DNA of 64,000 bases, from NCBI GenBank assembly GCA_022561875.1, contig JADFQJ010000004.1, forward strand, positions 1 through 64,000. The letters are read 5' to 3'. The stretch is from Bacteroidota bacterium. GTDB taxonomy: Bacteria > Bacteroidota > Bacteroidia > Bacteroidales > VadinHA17. Below are positions 8,886 to 18,423 of this stretch, piece by piece (the stretch's first letter is position 1; each line of letters opens with the position of its first letter). A program made the translations under genes and the position numbers. The notes under the pieces were generated by a model that ran no database searches, was not told where the DNA came from, and worked only from the letters and a program-made list of their open reading frames with translations.

Positions 8886-10466
8886 GTGAAAAAGAAGTCG
8901 GATTTTCTGGTCATTGGTTCAGGGGTTGCCGGTTTAAGTTTTGCCATTAAAGCAGCAAAACATGGTACAGTATCTGTATTGTCAAAAAATGATTTAGAGG
9001 AAACAAACACAAAATATGCACAAGGTGGGATTGCTGCCGTAATGTCCCCCCCTGATTCTTTTAAGAAGCATATCAGAGATACAATTTCTGTCGGAGATGG
9101 CTTGTGTGATGAAGAGATTGTAGAAATGGTGATCAGGGACGCGCCCGAACGGATAAAAGAACTGGTTAGCTGGGGTGTTGATTTTGATCATAATAAGGAT
9201 GGTTCCTATGATCTGGCAAGGGAAGGGGGACATTCAGAACATCGTATTCTTCATTATAAGGATATTACAGGTAAAGAGATACAGGAAGCCCTTATTTCAA
9301 AGGTAAGATCTGATCCCAATATTAAAATCTTTGATAACTATTTTGCCATTGATCTTCTTACCCAGCACCATCATGGTAAACTGGTATTAAGATCTCACAC
9401 GGATACGGAATGTTATGGCGCTTATGTTCTGAATATGAGTAGCGGCAAAACAGAAACTTTTTTATCCAAGATAACAATTGTGGCTACCGGAGGAATAGGT
9501 AATCTTTACAATATAACCACCAATCCGTTGGTTGCGACAGGTGACGGGTTGGCTATGGTTTACAGGGCAAAAGGGATTATTAATAACATGGAGTTTGTTC
9601 AGTTTCATCCAACCTCACTTTATAATCCGGGTGAACGGCCATCATTCTTAATTACAGAAGCATTAAGAGGCTTCGGGGCAGTGTTGAAAAACACTGCAGG
9701 AGAGAAGCTTATGAATAAATATGATTCAAGAGGTTCTTTAGCTCCAAGGGATATTGTAGCACGCGCAATCGACAGTGAAATGAAATCGAGGGGAGATGAT
9801 TTTGTGTACCTCGACGGCACTCATCTAAATAGTGACGAACTAAAAGCGCATTTTCCGAATATTTATGAAAAGTGCTTTAACGAAGGGATTGATATAACAA
9901 AAGATATGATACCTGTAGTTCCTGCTGCTCATTATCTGTGTGGAGGGGTAAAGGTGGATAAAAACGGGAGAAGCAGTATTAACCGGCTTTATGCTATTGG
10001 TGAGGTTGCTCATACAGGTCTTCACGGAGCAAACAGACTGGCATCCAATTCTCTGATGGAGGCGGTTGTGTTTGCTCATAGAGCAGCTGTGCACAGTGTA
10101 CGGCAAATGAAAAATTTTACATTCAATGAAAAGATACCCGAATGGAATTATGAGGGAACAAAACACCCGGAGGAGATGGTGCTGATTACTCAGAATTATA
10201 AAGAGATGCAGCAGATCATGACCAATTATGTCGGGATAGTCCGTTCTGATCTGAGATTGGAAAGAGCTATGAAAAGATTAGAAATCATTTATCAGGAAAC
10301 GGAAAAATTATATAAGAAATCAACCTTGTCGAGAAAACTATGCGAACTGCGAAACCTTATCAATGTCGGATACCTTGTGATAAAAATGGCCCAGAGCCTG
10401 CATGAGAGCAGGGGGCTTCATTATACCCTCGATTATCCCAAGAAGAAACGAAGCACAGAGTTCTGA
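8886..10466 (+). CDS. nadB: L-aspartate oxidase
   Basis: This 526-residue FAD enzyme oxidises L-aspartate to iminoaspartate in de novo NAD synthesis. It shows the dinucleotide-binding motif VIGSGVAGLSFAIKAAKHG, TKYAQGGIAAV, the substrate-domain segments REGGHSEHRILHYKD, VQFHPTSLY and ITEALRGFGA, and the C-terminal FAD motif HGANRLASNSLMEAVVFAHRA. The C-terminal helical domain characteristic of the succinate dehydrogenase/NadB family follows. The start is GTG at 8886, directly before KKKSDFLVIG. No nadA or nadC is adjacent, so the pathway genes are dispersed. It is convergent with dusB. Confidence 0.95.
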   Translation: MKKKSDFLVIGSGVAGLSFAIKAAKHGTVSVLSKNDLEETNTKYAQGGIAAVMSPPDSFKKHIRDTISVGDGLCDEEIVEMVIRDAPERIKELVSWGVDFDHNKDGSYDLAREGGHSEHRILHYKDITGKEIQEALISKVRSDPNIKIFDNYFAIDLLTQHHHGKLVLRSHTDTECYGAYVLNMSSGKTETFLSKITIVATGGIGNLYNITTNPLVATGDGLAMVYRAKGIINNMEFVQFHPTSLYNPGERPSFLITEALRGFGAVLKNTAGEKLMNKYDSRGSLAPRDIVARAIDSEMKSRGDDFVYLDGTHLNSDELKAHFPNIYEKCFNEGIDITKDMIPVVPAAHYLCGGVKVDKNGRSSINRLYAIGEVAHTGLHGANRLASNSLMEAVVFAHRAAVHSVRQMKNFTFNEKIPEWNYEGTKHPEEMVLITQNYKEMQQIMTNYVGIVRSDLRLERAMKRLEIIYQETEKLYKKSTLSRKLCELRNLINVGYLVIKMAQSLHESRGLHYTLDYPKKKRSTEF

Positions 10467-10489
10467 AGACGTAACACTGCATCACCTCA

Positions 10490-11479
10490 TCACATTTCCA
10501 AACCTCCATACTTTTCTGATATCTCGTCCAGAATACCGGTAATTTCATTTACATCAAGGATTGTCAGTAACCTGATACGGGTTTCTTTAAAATGCGGTAG
10601 ACCTCTGAAATAATTTGAGAAATGCCGCCGCATTTCATAAACACCTCTTGGTTCGCCTTTACATTCAACAGATTTTTTAAAATGAACTTTTGCCAGATCA
10701 ACAATGTCATTTATGGTCAGTGGAGGAAGTTTTTTGCCGGTTTCAAGAAAGTAGCGGATTTCTTTAAATATCCATGGGCGCCCGACTGTGGCACGGCCGA
10801 TCATAATTCCGTCAACACCATATTTTCGAAACATTTCACTGGCAGTTTGCGGACTGTCAACATCTCCGTTTCCGATAACGGGGATTGTTATTCTTGGATT
10901 GTTTTTCACTTCTCCAATCAGCGTCCAGTCTGCTCTGCCTTTATATAGTTGACTGCGTGTTCTGCCATGGATGGCTATGGACTTGATGCCGGCATCCTGA
11001 AGGCGTTCAGTTACTTCAACAATATTTTTTTTCTCATCATCCCATCCAAGGCGGGTTTTCACCGTGACAGGCAGTTTGGTGGCTTTAACAATAGCTTCTG
11101 TCATTTTGACCATTTGAGACATATCCCTGAACATACCGGCTCCCGCTCCCCTGTCTGCAATTTTTTTTACAGGGCATCCAAAATTGATGTCAATAAAATC
11201 TGGATTTGACCTTTCGGCTATTTGTACTGCTTCAACCATTGAATCAATAAGGTGTCCGTAAAGCTGGATCCCGATAGGTCTTTCATAATCAAAGATGTCA
11301 AGCTTCCGCATGCTTTTTCTGCCGTCCCTGATCAGCCCATCCGATGAAATGAATTCAGTATACATAAGATCGGCCCCGAACTGCTTGCATATATACCTGA
11401 ACGATGGATCGGTAATGTCCTCCATCGGTGCAAGAATAAGAGGTTGATCGCGGAGTACTATATTACCTATTTTTACCAA
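10490..11479 (-). CDS. dusB: tRNA-dihydrouridine synthase
   Basis: This 329-residue flavoenzyme reduces uridine to dihydrouridine in tRNA. It has a TIM-barrel N-terminal domain with LAPMEDITDPSFR, the catalytic cysteine in DINFGCPVKKIADRGAG, TVKTRLGWD, the FMN-binding IHGRTRSQLYKGRADW and PVIGNGDV, then a helical C-terminal domain (GVYEMRRHFSNYFRG). The motif set fits DusB. It is divergent from the CPBP gene by 43 bases. Confidence 0.93.
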   Translation of the reverse strand: MVKIGNIVLRDQPLILAPMEDITDPSFRYICKQFGADLMYTEFISSDGLIRDGRKSMRKLDIFDYERPIGIQLYGHLIDSMVEAVQIAERSNPDFIDINFGCPVKKIADRGAGAGMFRDMSQMVKMTEAIVKATKLPVTVKTRLGWDDEKKNIVEVTERLQDAGIKSIAIHGRTRSQLYKGRADWTLIGEVKNNPRITIPVIGNGDVDSPQTASEMFRKYGVDGIMIGRATVGRPWIFKEIRYFLETGKKLPPLTINDIVDLAKVHFKKSVECKGEPRGVYEMRRHFSNYFRGLPHFKETRIRLLTILDVNEITGILDEISEKYGGLEM

Positions 11480-11522
11480 AACCGGATTAATTACTTATTT
11501 TTGGGACAAAACTATTAAAAAT

Positions 11523-12455
11523 ATGGGAATGAGACAGACTTTATTTTATGATATACATCCGTTTGTAAAGTTAATTATGGCTCTTTTTATTACCATGGTC
11601 TCATTTTTAGTGTTCCTGATTATTGGAATGCTGGTAGCGCTTCCGGTTTTTCATCTCAGTGTTTTTGAATTGCAGGAGATCTTTTCTGATTTTGAAAACG
11701 TCCGGAATATTGCGGTATTAAAATATTTTCAAATAGTACAAACTCTGGGCCTTTTTGTAGTTCCTCCTTTTATCATTGTATTTTTTCTGTATGGTGAGGT
11801 CTGGAAAAGCCTTCAATTGAAAAGCTTACCTGAATGGCACATGGCTATAAGGGTCATCCTTATTATGATTATTGGTTTGCCTGTAATTAATTTATTGGCA
11901 ATGTGGAATCTGCAAATTGATTTACCGCAATGGCTTAATTCTGTTGAGGAATGGATGAAGGCAATGGAGGAAACGGCAAAAAAACTAACCGATATGTTCT
12001 TAACAACGGACAGTATCGGCGGATTTCTGATAAATTTATTGATGATCGCCATATTGCCTGCAGTTGGTGAAGAACTCCTTTTCAGGGGTATCCTGCAGCG
12101 GTTTCTGATTGAATGGTTAAGAAACAGGCATGTTGGTGTTCTTATAGCATCTATCCTCTTCAGCGCCCTGCATTTACAGTTTTTTGGTTTTTTCCCCAGG
12201 CTGTTATTGGGAATACTTTTTGGTTATCTGTTTTTATGGAGTAAAAATCTTTGGCTGCCAATCCTGGCTCATTTTGTCAATAATGGAGTTGCCGTAATCT
12301 TCTATTTTGTTTTTGGTGCAGATGCTGTAGAAAAAGAAATTAATTTGATCGGGACTGAAAGTAGTAATTTGATTGTTGCCATGATTTCTTTGGTGCTTGT
12401 AACTCTCCTGGTGGTTTCTGTTTACAGGGAAGAAGTTAAAAGTGAACTAAAGTAA
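11523..12455 (+). CDS. CPBP-family intramembrane glutamic protease
   Basis: This 310-residue polytopic membrane protein has about eight hydrophobic segments. The C-terminal half carries the Abi/CPBP (Rce1-like) signatures: GEELLFRGILQRFL (motif 1, glutamates plus arginine), the histidine in SALHLQFFGFFPR (motif 2) and LAHFVNNGVAV (motif 3). Members are putative type II CAAX-prenyl-endopeptidase-like proteases; in bacteria the substrates are mostly unknown. An insertion rich in charged residues (about 140-165) lies between the membrane segments. It stands alone between dusB and a repeat. Confidence 0.88.
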   Translation: MGMRQTLFYDIHPFVKLIMALFITMVSFLVFLIIGMLVALPVFHLSVFELQEIFSDFENVRNIAVLKYFQIVQTLGLFVVPPFIIVFFLYGEVWKSLQLKSLPEWHMAIRVILIMIIGLPVINLLAMWNLQIDLPQWLNSVEEWMKAMEETAKKLTDMFLTTDSIGGFLINLLMIAILPAVGEELLFRGILQRFLIEWLRNRHVGVLIASILFSALHLQFFGFFPRLLLGILFGYLFLWSKNLWLPILAHFVNNGVAVIFYFVFGADAVEKEINLIGTESSNLIVAMISLVLVTLLVVSVYREEVKSELK

Positions 12456-12463
12456 AAGCGACT

Positions 12464-12550
12464 AAAATTGAAGAACGTTTGGCGTTAGCCAAACCTCACG
12501 AACGGGTAGTGGGAAGGTTTGTGGGAGTGAGTAATCGTGAGTCGTGATGA
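12464..12550 (+). repeat. Interspersed repeat family A, copy 1
   Basis: This element of about 85 bases runs from AAAATTGAAGAACG through a perfect 6-bp hairpin (TTTGGC-GTTA-GCCAAA) to GAGTAATCGTGAGTCGTGA. A near-identical copy lies in reverse orientation at 15321-15404. It directly follows the word GTGAACTAAAGT, also found beside other repeats in the window. No T-run follows the hairpin, so it is not a standard terminator. Confidence 0.85.
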
Positions 12551-12588
12551 GTTTCGAGTTACGTGTTTCGGGTTACGGGTAGTCTTGT

Positions 12589-13320
12589 CTACCCTGTTTC
12601 TTTCTGGCCTGAATCCAGAAAAGTCATCTGGTCTTTTTCGTTTTTCCTGTAAATATAAACAAGACCATATTCTTTAGCTCTTTCACGTTTTAAATTATCA
12701 GGAAGATCTTTATATGAGGATTCAACCTCGTTCCAGATATTTAAGATGATCTCGTTTGTTTCGTTGCGAAATGCAGATAATTCTTCAAGAGCAAAACTGT
12801 TCTTTTTTTTCAGAATTTGCTGGAACCGGTGGGCTTCGAGGAATTGTTCATATCGCACTTTAACCACTGCAATAGTAGGGTTTGTAATTGGAGTTTGTCC
12901 CTGAAGTATACGAACAGATTCTCCATCAATCAGTTTTTCACCCCAATGAATAATATCTTTTTCGCTGATAAGTAAAGGTAATGCTTTGTCATTTTCATTC
13001 ATGCCGAATGCATTCCGCGCTGAAGAAGAAAGTTCTGCCCGGGCAATAGCCATATTCATAACCTGGATAAAATGAGAAATAAAGAGTCTGACTTTCTTAA
13101 GGACTTTTTGATATTCTTTGTTGTTTTCAACCTGCCTTGATTGAGCTTGTTTATGCAGTATAATTGCTTTTTCAAATCTGGTCAGAAAGGCTCGTGCTTT
13201 CTGGAAACTTTTTTGTGTGAAAGCCAGTTTGAATGGCGGGATCTCTTTTCCTTTTGATAATGCTGTTTGTAATGCTCTCAGCCTTGCATTATCAGTGTTT
13301 GGCAATCTACGGTAGGGCAT
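12589..13320 (-). CDS. Conserved hypothetical protein (Bacteroidota-type)
   Basis: This 243-residue predicted soluble, helix-rich, basic protein has no signal peptide or membrane segment. The N-terminus MPYRRLPNTDNARLRAL and the long helical middle suggest a coiled or bundle structure. I recognise the general type as a conserved unnamed Bacteroidota protein but can assign no activity. The frame and composition look like a real gene, with an ATG at 13320 and no competing long frame. It lies alone among repeats, pointing away from pepP. Confidence 0.7.
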   Translation of the reverse strand: MPYRRLPNTDNARLRALQTALSKGKEIPPFKLAFTQKSFQKARAFLTRFEKAIILHKQAQSRQVENNKEYQKVLKKVRLFISHFIQVMNMAIARAELSSSARNAFGMNENDKALPLLISEKDIIHWGEKLIDGESVRILQGQTPITNPTIAVVKVRYEQFLEAHRFQQILKKKNSFALEELSAFRNETNEIILNIWNEVESSYKDLPDNLKRERAKEYGLVYIYRKNEKDQMTFLDSGQKETG

Positions 13321-13845
13321 CTGTGTTTGTTAATTATTTGTTAATAAACAAGACGGTTAGCGAATATACGAATTTATTTTAAAAAAACAATACTATTCGC
13401 ACATTATAATATTTCTTGTAACTAATCAGTACATAAAGTGAACTAAAGTAAGGTTAGGTGAGTAGGTGAGAGGTGAGAGGTGAGTGAAGAAGTAAGGAGT
13501 AGGGAGTAAGGAGAGGGCGAAAGGCGAATAGGAGTAGAGTTGAGTAGTTGAGTAGGAAAAGAAGAGGGAACGAAGAGAAGAGTTAAAGGTTCATAGCCTG
13601 TTTTTTTGAACTCGTAACCCGTAACTCGAAACATTCCGGACATTTTATCATTTACTCATTTACTCATTTCTTTTATTAGGCACTGAATAATTGCAATTTT
13701 TTAATTAAGATTTGATGGAAAAACATTACTTGTAAAAACCTTGAAGAAATATGATAAGGTAAATTTGTCTTTTTTCTATCTGGAATAAAGTGTTAATTTT
13801 AAATTTTGTTATTGACAATCATAAATTTTAATAAAACAAAATCAT
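13321..13845. repeat. Gene-free region with degenerate repeats upstream of pepP
   Basis: No credible gene lies in these 525 bases. It contains the word GTGAACTAAAGT (near 13438), a purine-rich degenerate GTGAG/GGAGTA tract (13450-13580), the direct words CTCGTAACCCGTAACTCGAAAC (13611-13632, reverse complement of parts of 12550-12580) in which pieces recur elsewhere, and TTAGGCACTGAATAA near 13676. The 66-residue minus-strand ORF here (13443-13643) is a low-complexity by-product of the purine-rich tract. Confidence 0.6.
13760..13767 (+). promoter_or_regulatory. Candidate -7 promoter box for pepP
   Basis: TAAATTTG matches TAnnTTTG, with a TTG 16 bases upstream (13741-13743), slightly closer than the usual 19-21. 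It is 79 bases before the pepP ATG. Confidence 0.35.
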
Positions 13846-15231
13846 ATGTTTAATCCGGAAGTTTATTCAAACAGAAGAAAAAAACTGGGGCAGTTGTTGA
13901 ATTCAGGCCTGATTCTGTTACCTGGGAATTCTGAAACTGCTTTTAATTATAATGCAAACACTTATAATTTCCGTCAGGATAGTTCATTCCTCTATTTTTT
14001 TGGACTTGATCATCCCGGTTTTGCCGGTATTATTGATGTGGATAATGGCAAAGATTATTTTTTTGGTGATGAAATAACCATGGATGATATTATCTGGATG
14101 GGTCCTCAACCATCTCTAAGCGACAGAGCCGCAAAAGCTGGAATAAGCAATATTTTGCCATATAAGAAGCTTGGTGAAATGATTCAGGAGGCAATAGAGA
14201 AAAACAGGAAAATTCATTTTTTACCTACTTACCGTGGCGAACAAACTGCTCAACTTGCAGAGTTGCTCGGGAAAATGGCAGTTGAAATTAAAGATCTGGC
14301 ATCTGTTGAACTGATCAAATCTGTTATCAGGCTACGGTCGGTAAAGGATGAGGGGGAAGTGAAGGAGATTGAATTTGCAATGGATATCGCATATAATATG
14401 CACACTACTGCAATGAAAATGGCTATGCCGGGTGTTGTTGAAAGGGAGATAGCCGGAAAAATTGAAGGCATTGCCCTGTCTGAGGGTCTGGGAGTTTCTT
14501 TTCCGATAATTTTAAGTATTAATGGACAAATTCTTCACAATCACTATCATGGGAACATACTGGTGAAAGAAAGAATGATGGTCACTGATGCAGGTGCTGA
14601 ATCGGTGCTGCATTATGCCAGTGATATAACCCGTACCGTTCCGGTGGGAGGAAAATTCAGCCGCCGGCAAAAAGAGATTTATGAAATTGTGCTGGCTGCC
14701 AATATGAAGGCTATTGAATCAATTAAGCCCGGAATAACGAACAAAGAACTGCACATAATGGCATGTCAAAAGATTGCTTCCGGATTAAAAGATCTGGGGT
14801 TGATGAAAGGGGATGTTGATGAAGCTGTAAACCATGGCGCTCATGCCTTGTTTATGCCTCATGGACTGGGACATATGATGGGACTTGATGTACACGACAT
14901 GGAAGGATTAGGTGAAAATTGGGTGGGATATGATGATAAAGTGAAAAGAAGTGACCAGTTTGGATTGGCTTTCCTGCGTTTTGGCAAGCAACTGGAACCG
15001 GGGTTTGTTTTCACTATTGAACCGGGATTATACTTCATCCCTGCTCTTATTGATAAGTGGAAGGGTGAACATAAATTCGTGGAGTTTATCAATTACGACA
15101 GGGTGGAAAGTTACAAGGATTTTGGGGGCATTCGCATCGAGGATGATATTCTGGTTACCAATAACGGATACAAAGTGCTTGGAAAACCGATACCTAAAAC
15201 TATCAAAGAAGTTGAAGATATAATGGTCTGA
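13846..15231 (+). CDS. pepP: Xaa-Pro aminopeptidase (aminopeptidase P, M24B)
   Basis: This 461-residue dimetal enzyme removes N-terminal residues that precede proline. The N-terminal creatinase-like domain (residues 1-170, LLPGNSETAFNYNANTYNFR) is followed by the pita-bread catalytic domain. Metal ligands are visible: the aspartates in VTDAGAES and ASDITRTVPVGG, the histidine in MPHGLGHMMGLDVHDME, glutamate in FTIEPGLYF, and the last glutamate in GGIRIEDDILV. The length is normal and no signal peptide is seen, so it should be cytosolic. It stands alone, with inverted family A repeats on either side of it and its upstream neighbour. Confidence 0.94.
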   Translation: MFNPEVYSNRRKKLGQLLNSGLILLPGNSETAFNYNANTYNFRQDSSFLYFFGLDHPGFAGIIDVDNGKDYFFGDEITMDDIIWMGPQPSLSDRAAKAGISNILPYKKLGEMIQEAIEKNRKIHFLPTYRGEQTAQLAELLGKMAVEIKDLASVELIKSVIRLRSVKDEGEVKEIEFAMDIAYNMHTTAMKMAMPGVVEREIAGKIEGIALSEGLGVSFPIILSINGQILHNHYHGNILVKERMMVTDAGAESVLHYASDITRTVPVGGKFSRRQKEIYEIVLAANMKAIESIKPGITNKELHIMACQKIASGLKDLGLMKGDVDEAVNHGAHALFMPHGLGHMMGLDVHDMEGLGENWVGYDDKVKRSDQFGLAFLRFGKQLEPGFVFTIEPGLYFIPALIDKWKGEHKFVEFINYDRVESYKDFGGIRIEDDILVTNNGYKVLGKPIPKTIKEVEDIMV

Positions 15232-15320
15232 AAGAAGTACTTAAAGCGCCTGAAGTTAAGAGCGCCTAAAGTTATTAAAGATGGATATATTAAGGAAAGC
15301 AACTACTCGTAACGTAACTC

Positions 15321-15404
15321 TTCACGACTCACGATTACTCACTCCCACAGCCTTCCCACTACCCGTTCGTGAGGTTTGGCTGACGCCAATCGTTCTTCAA
15401 TTTT
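15321..15404 (-). repeat. Interspersed repeat family A, copy 2 (inverted)
   Basis: This is the reverse complement of the element at 12464-12550, roughly 90% identical by eye, including the core hairpin TTTGGC-TGAC-GCCAAT. It is followed by TTTTAGGCAT and ACGCACTTTGAACTTTAGGCGC, the complement of the GTGCCTAAAGTGAACTAAAGT word family. It lies between pepP and sdhB (convergent genes). Confidence 0.85.
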
Positions 15405-15440
15405 AGGCATTTTACGCACTTTGAACTTTAGGCGCTTCTG

Positions 15441-16184
15441 TTATTGAATTTTTGCCCAATAGAATTCCCTGTTCATCCGGGCAATATTAACAAGTGAAAT
15501 TTCTTTCGGACATTCAGCTTCGCAGGCGCCGGTATTTGAGCAGTTGCCGAATCCCAGCTCATCCATTTTTTTCACCATAGTCTGCACCCGTTCTTTGGCT
15601 TCGATCCGTCCCTGTGGCAATAAAGCAAATTGCGATATTTTTGCTGATACGAATAACATGGCAGATGCATTTTTACATGCAGCTACACATGCTCCGCAAC
15701 CAATACAGATGGCTGAATCGAATGCTTCATCAGCTTTACTTTTTTCAACAGGAATTGCATGTGAATCGGGAGCTGATCCTACATTCGTAGAAATAAATCC
15801 ACCGGCAATTTGTATTTTATCGAAAGCGGTTCTGTCAACAATCAGATCTTTCACCACAGGAAAAGCTTTTGCTCTCCATGGTTCAACATAAACCGTATCA
15901 CCATCTTTAAATTCCCGCATAGACAGATGGCATGTAGTAATTGCTTTTTTACCGGGACCGTGTGGATGACCGTTAATATAAATACCACAGGATCCGCATA
16001 TTCCTTCCCTGCAATCATGGTCAAAAGCAACCGGATCTGTCCTCTCTTTAATAAGCTTGGTATTCAGGGCATCCAGCATTTCGAGAAATGACATATCAGG
16101 GGATGCAGCATCAAAATCATAGGTTATAAATTTACCTTTAGCATCAGCATTTTTCTGTCGCCATATTTTTAATGTAAGCTTCAT
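15441..16184 (-). CDS. sdhB: Succinate dehydrogenase/fumarate reductase iron-sulfur subunit
   Basis: This 247-residue subunit passes electrons between the flavoprotein and the quinone site. Cysteine motifs for three clusters are visible: the [2Fe-2S] site [16 protein letters not shown] with a distant [20 protein letters not shown] for [4Fe-4S], and [15 protein letters not shown] for the third cluster. The length and lack of a signal fit a cytoplasm-facing subunit. It is the last gene of sdhCAB but is separated from sdhA by 291 bases of repeat DNA. Sequence alone does not tell whether succinate oxidation or fumarate reduction dominates. Confidence 0.95.
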   Translation of the reverse strand: MKLTLKIWRQKNADAKGKFITYDFDAASPDMSFLEMLDALNTKLIKERTDPVAFDHDCREGICGSCGIYINGHPHGPGKKAITTCHLSMREFKDGDTVYVEPWRAKAFPVVKDLIVDRTAFDKIQIAGGFISTNVGSAPDSHAIPVEKSKADEAFDSAICIGCGACVAACKNASAMLFVSAKISQFALLPQGRIEAKERVQTMVKKMDELGFGNCSNTGACEAECPKEISLVNIARMNREFYWAKIQ

Positions 16185-16210
16185 ATTCTTTTATATTATG
16201 TTCAAAGTAA

Positions 16211-16290
16211 CTAATCAGTACTATAAGTGAACTAAAGTTATAAGTGACTAAAGTGAACTAAAGTTGTTAAAGAGGCATAATAAAGGACTA
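16211..16290 (+). repeat. Degenerate GTGAACTAAAGT tandem words between sdhA and sdhB
   Basis: The words AAGTGAACTAAAGTT, AAGTGACTAAAGTGAACT and similar recur several times in about 80 bases. The same words occur near 12440, 13436 and (complement) 15405-15435. This looks like a degenerate short tandem repeat with an approximately 11-base unit. Confidence 0.6.
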
Positions 16291-16294
16291 AGCG

Positions 16295-16430
16295 AAATCC
16301 CAAATAGCAAATAACAAATAACAAATAAATTCCAAATATCAATTACCAAATGACCGAAACAGTTTTGAATATTGGGATTTTGGTTATTGAAATTTATTTG
16401 TATTTTGGTGCTTGTCATTTGTAATTTTTA
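16295..16430 (+). repeat. Interspersed repeat family B, copy 1 (inside the sdh operon)
   Basis: This element of about 135 bases starts with a CAAATAACAAATAACAAAT tract, has the core ATATCAATTACCAAATGACC, and ends TTTGGTGCTTGTCATTTGTAA. A copy of about 80% identity by eye lies inverted at 38586-38720. Its two ends are partly complementary. It is followed by two TTTAGGCACT words before the sdhA stop. Confidence 0.8.
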
Positions 16431-16475
16431 CTATTTTAGGCACTTTAAATTTTAGGCACTATAAATCTTAAAATT

Positions 16476-18395
16476 TTATTTATAACTTCTTACTTGTACT
16501 TCTACATTTTCAAATTTCAACTCTTCTTTGTGCAGCTTATGTGGTTTTGATTCACCTGTATATTCCCAGGCTGCGACGTATGAAAAATTCTTGTCATCTC
16601 GCAATGCTTCACCTTCAGGGGTCTGGCTTTCTTCTCGGAAATGAGCGCCACACGATTCAGTCCGGTTGAGTGCATCATTTACCATCAAATCTGCTATTTC
16701 AAAATAGTCGGCTACCCTGCCTGCCTTTTCAACTTCCTGATTAACACTATTCAAATCGCTCGGGATTATCAGATCTGTCCAGAACTCCTTTTTTAGTTCC
16801 TCAAGCATTTGCTTTGCCTTTTTCAGCCCATCTTCATTTCTGGACATACCGCAATAATTCCACATAATTTCTCCCAGTCGTTTATGGAAAGAGGTAGCTG
16901 TTTGAGTACCGTTTATTGAAACCAGTTTTTCCAGTCTTTCTTTCACTAACTTTTCTGCGTCCTCGAATTCCTGTTTATCTGTTGAGATGCTGGGTGTTTT
17001 AATATCGTCAGCAAGGTAATTACTTATGGTATAGGGAATTATAAAATAACCGTCACCCGACGCCTGCATCAACGAACTGGCTCCAAGACGATTTGCCCCA
17101 TGATCGGAAAAATTGGATTCACCAATCGAGAATAATCCGGGGATTGTTGTCATAAGGTTATAATCAACCCATAATCCGCCCATGGTGTAATGCCCTGCCG
17201 GATAGATACGCATCGGGTCTATATATGGATTGATCCCTGTAATGATTTCGCATAATTCAAACAAATTGCCATATTTGGCTTCTATGTCTTTTTTACCTTG
17301 TTTCTTAATAGCATCTCTGAAGTCAAGATACACTGCCAATCCTGTTTCCCCAACTCCATAACCTGCATCACAACGTTCTTTAGCGGCCCTTGAAGCGACA
17401 TCTCTTGGTACAAGATTCCCAAATGCAGGATATCTTCGTTCCAGGTAATAATCCCTTTCTTCTTCGGGAATTTCGTTTGCAACTCTTTTATCATTTTTCT
17501 TCCTGGGTACCCATATCCGCCCGTCATTTCTTAAAGATTCAGACATCAGGGTAAGTTTTGACTGGTATTCATTAAGTTGTGGAATAGAGGTAGGATGTAT
17601 CTGTATAAAACTTGTATTGGCAAAGAAAGCGCCTTTTTTATGAGCTTTCCATACAGCTGACGGATTAGAGTTAACTGCAAGTGTTGAAAGGTAATATATT
17701 GTGCCATAGCCTCCGGTAGCCAGAACTACTGCATGAGCTGAGTGCCTTTCAATTTCACCGGTGATGAGGTTACGCGTAATGATCCCACGTGCTTTTCCGT
17801 CAATGATAACAAGCTCGAGCATTTCCCTGCGCGGATACATAGTTACAGTTCCTTTGCTTATTTGCCTGATCAGGGATGAATATGTTCCGAGGAGACATTG
17901 CTGACCGGTTTGACCTTTTGCATAAAAGGTTCTTGAAACCTGTACTCCGCCGAATGACCGGTTGTCAAGATTTCCTCCGTAATCACGGGCAAAAGGAACA
18001 CCCATTGCAGTAAAATGATCAATTACATCATTACTGACTTCGGCAGCTCTGTATACATTGGCCTCCCGCGAGCGGTAATCGCCTCCTTTGATCATATCAT
18101 AGAAAAGCCTGTAGATACTGTCACCGTCGTTTTTGTAGTTTTTTGTAGCATTAATGCCACCCTGGGCAGCAACAGAATGGGCTCTGCGGGGTGTATCCTG
18201 GTAACAAAAATTCTTGACCTGGTATCCTAACTCGCCTAAAGCCGATGCTGCTCCGGCGCCGGCAAGTCCTGTTCCAACAACAATAATATCCAGTTTTTTC
18301 TTATTTGCAGGATTGACCAGTTTAGCTGAAGCTTTATATCTGGTCCATTTTTCCGCTAAAGGACCTTCCGGGATATTTGCATCTAATTTTATCAT
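16476..18395 (-). CDS. sdhA: Succinate dehydrogenase/fumarate reductase flavoprotein subunit
   Basis: This FAD-containing catalytic subunit (about 639 residues) interconverts succinate and fumarate. It shows the FAD motif [19 protein letters not shown], the segment [16 protein letters not shown] bearing the flavin-linking histidine, [10 protein letters not shown], the active-site region [28 protein letters not shown] and the C-terminal FAD motif [16 protein letters not shown] start at the ATG at 18395 ([11 protein letters not shown]); the longer ORF in the track runs back to 18476 into sdhC and adds a hydrophobic leader that is sdhC sequence in another frame. It follows sdhC by 28 bases. Confidence 0.95.
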   Translation of the reverse strand: MIKLDANIPEGPLAEKWTRYKASAKLVNPANKKKLDIIVVGTGLAGAGAASALGELGYQVKNFCYQDTPRRAHSVAAQGGINATKNYKNDGDSIYRLFYDMIKGGDYRSREANVYRAAEVSNDVIDHFTAMGVPFARDYGGNLDNRSFGGVQVSRTFYAKGQTGQQCLLGTYSSLIRQISKGTVTMYPRREMLELVIIDGKARGIITRNLITGEIERHSAHAVVLATGGYGTIYYLSTLAVNSNPSAVWKAHKKGAFFANTSFIQIHPTSIPQLNEYQSKLTLMSESLRNDGRIWVPRKKNDKRVANEIPEEERDYYLERRYPAFGNLVPRDVASRAAKERCDAGYGVGETGLAVYLDFRDAIKKQGKKDIEAKYGNLFELCEIITGINPYIDPMRIYPAGHYTMGGLWVDYNLMTTIPGLFSIGESNFSDHGANRLGASSLMQASGDGYFIIPYTISNYLADDIKTPSISTDKQEFEDAEKLVKERLEKLVSINGTQTATSFHKRLGEIMWNYCGMSRNEDGLKKAKQMLEELKKEFWTDLIIPSDLNSVNQEVEKAGRVADYFEIADLMVNDALNRTESCGAHFREESQTPEGEALRDDKNFSYVAAWEYTGESKPHKLHKEELKFENVEVQVRSYK

Positions 18396-18423
18396 AATAT
18401 TTATAGAGTTGTTTTTCAGATTC

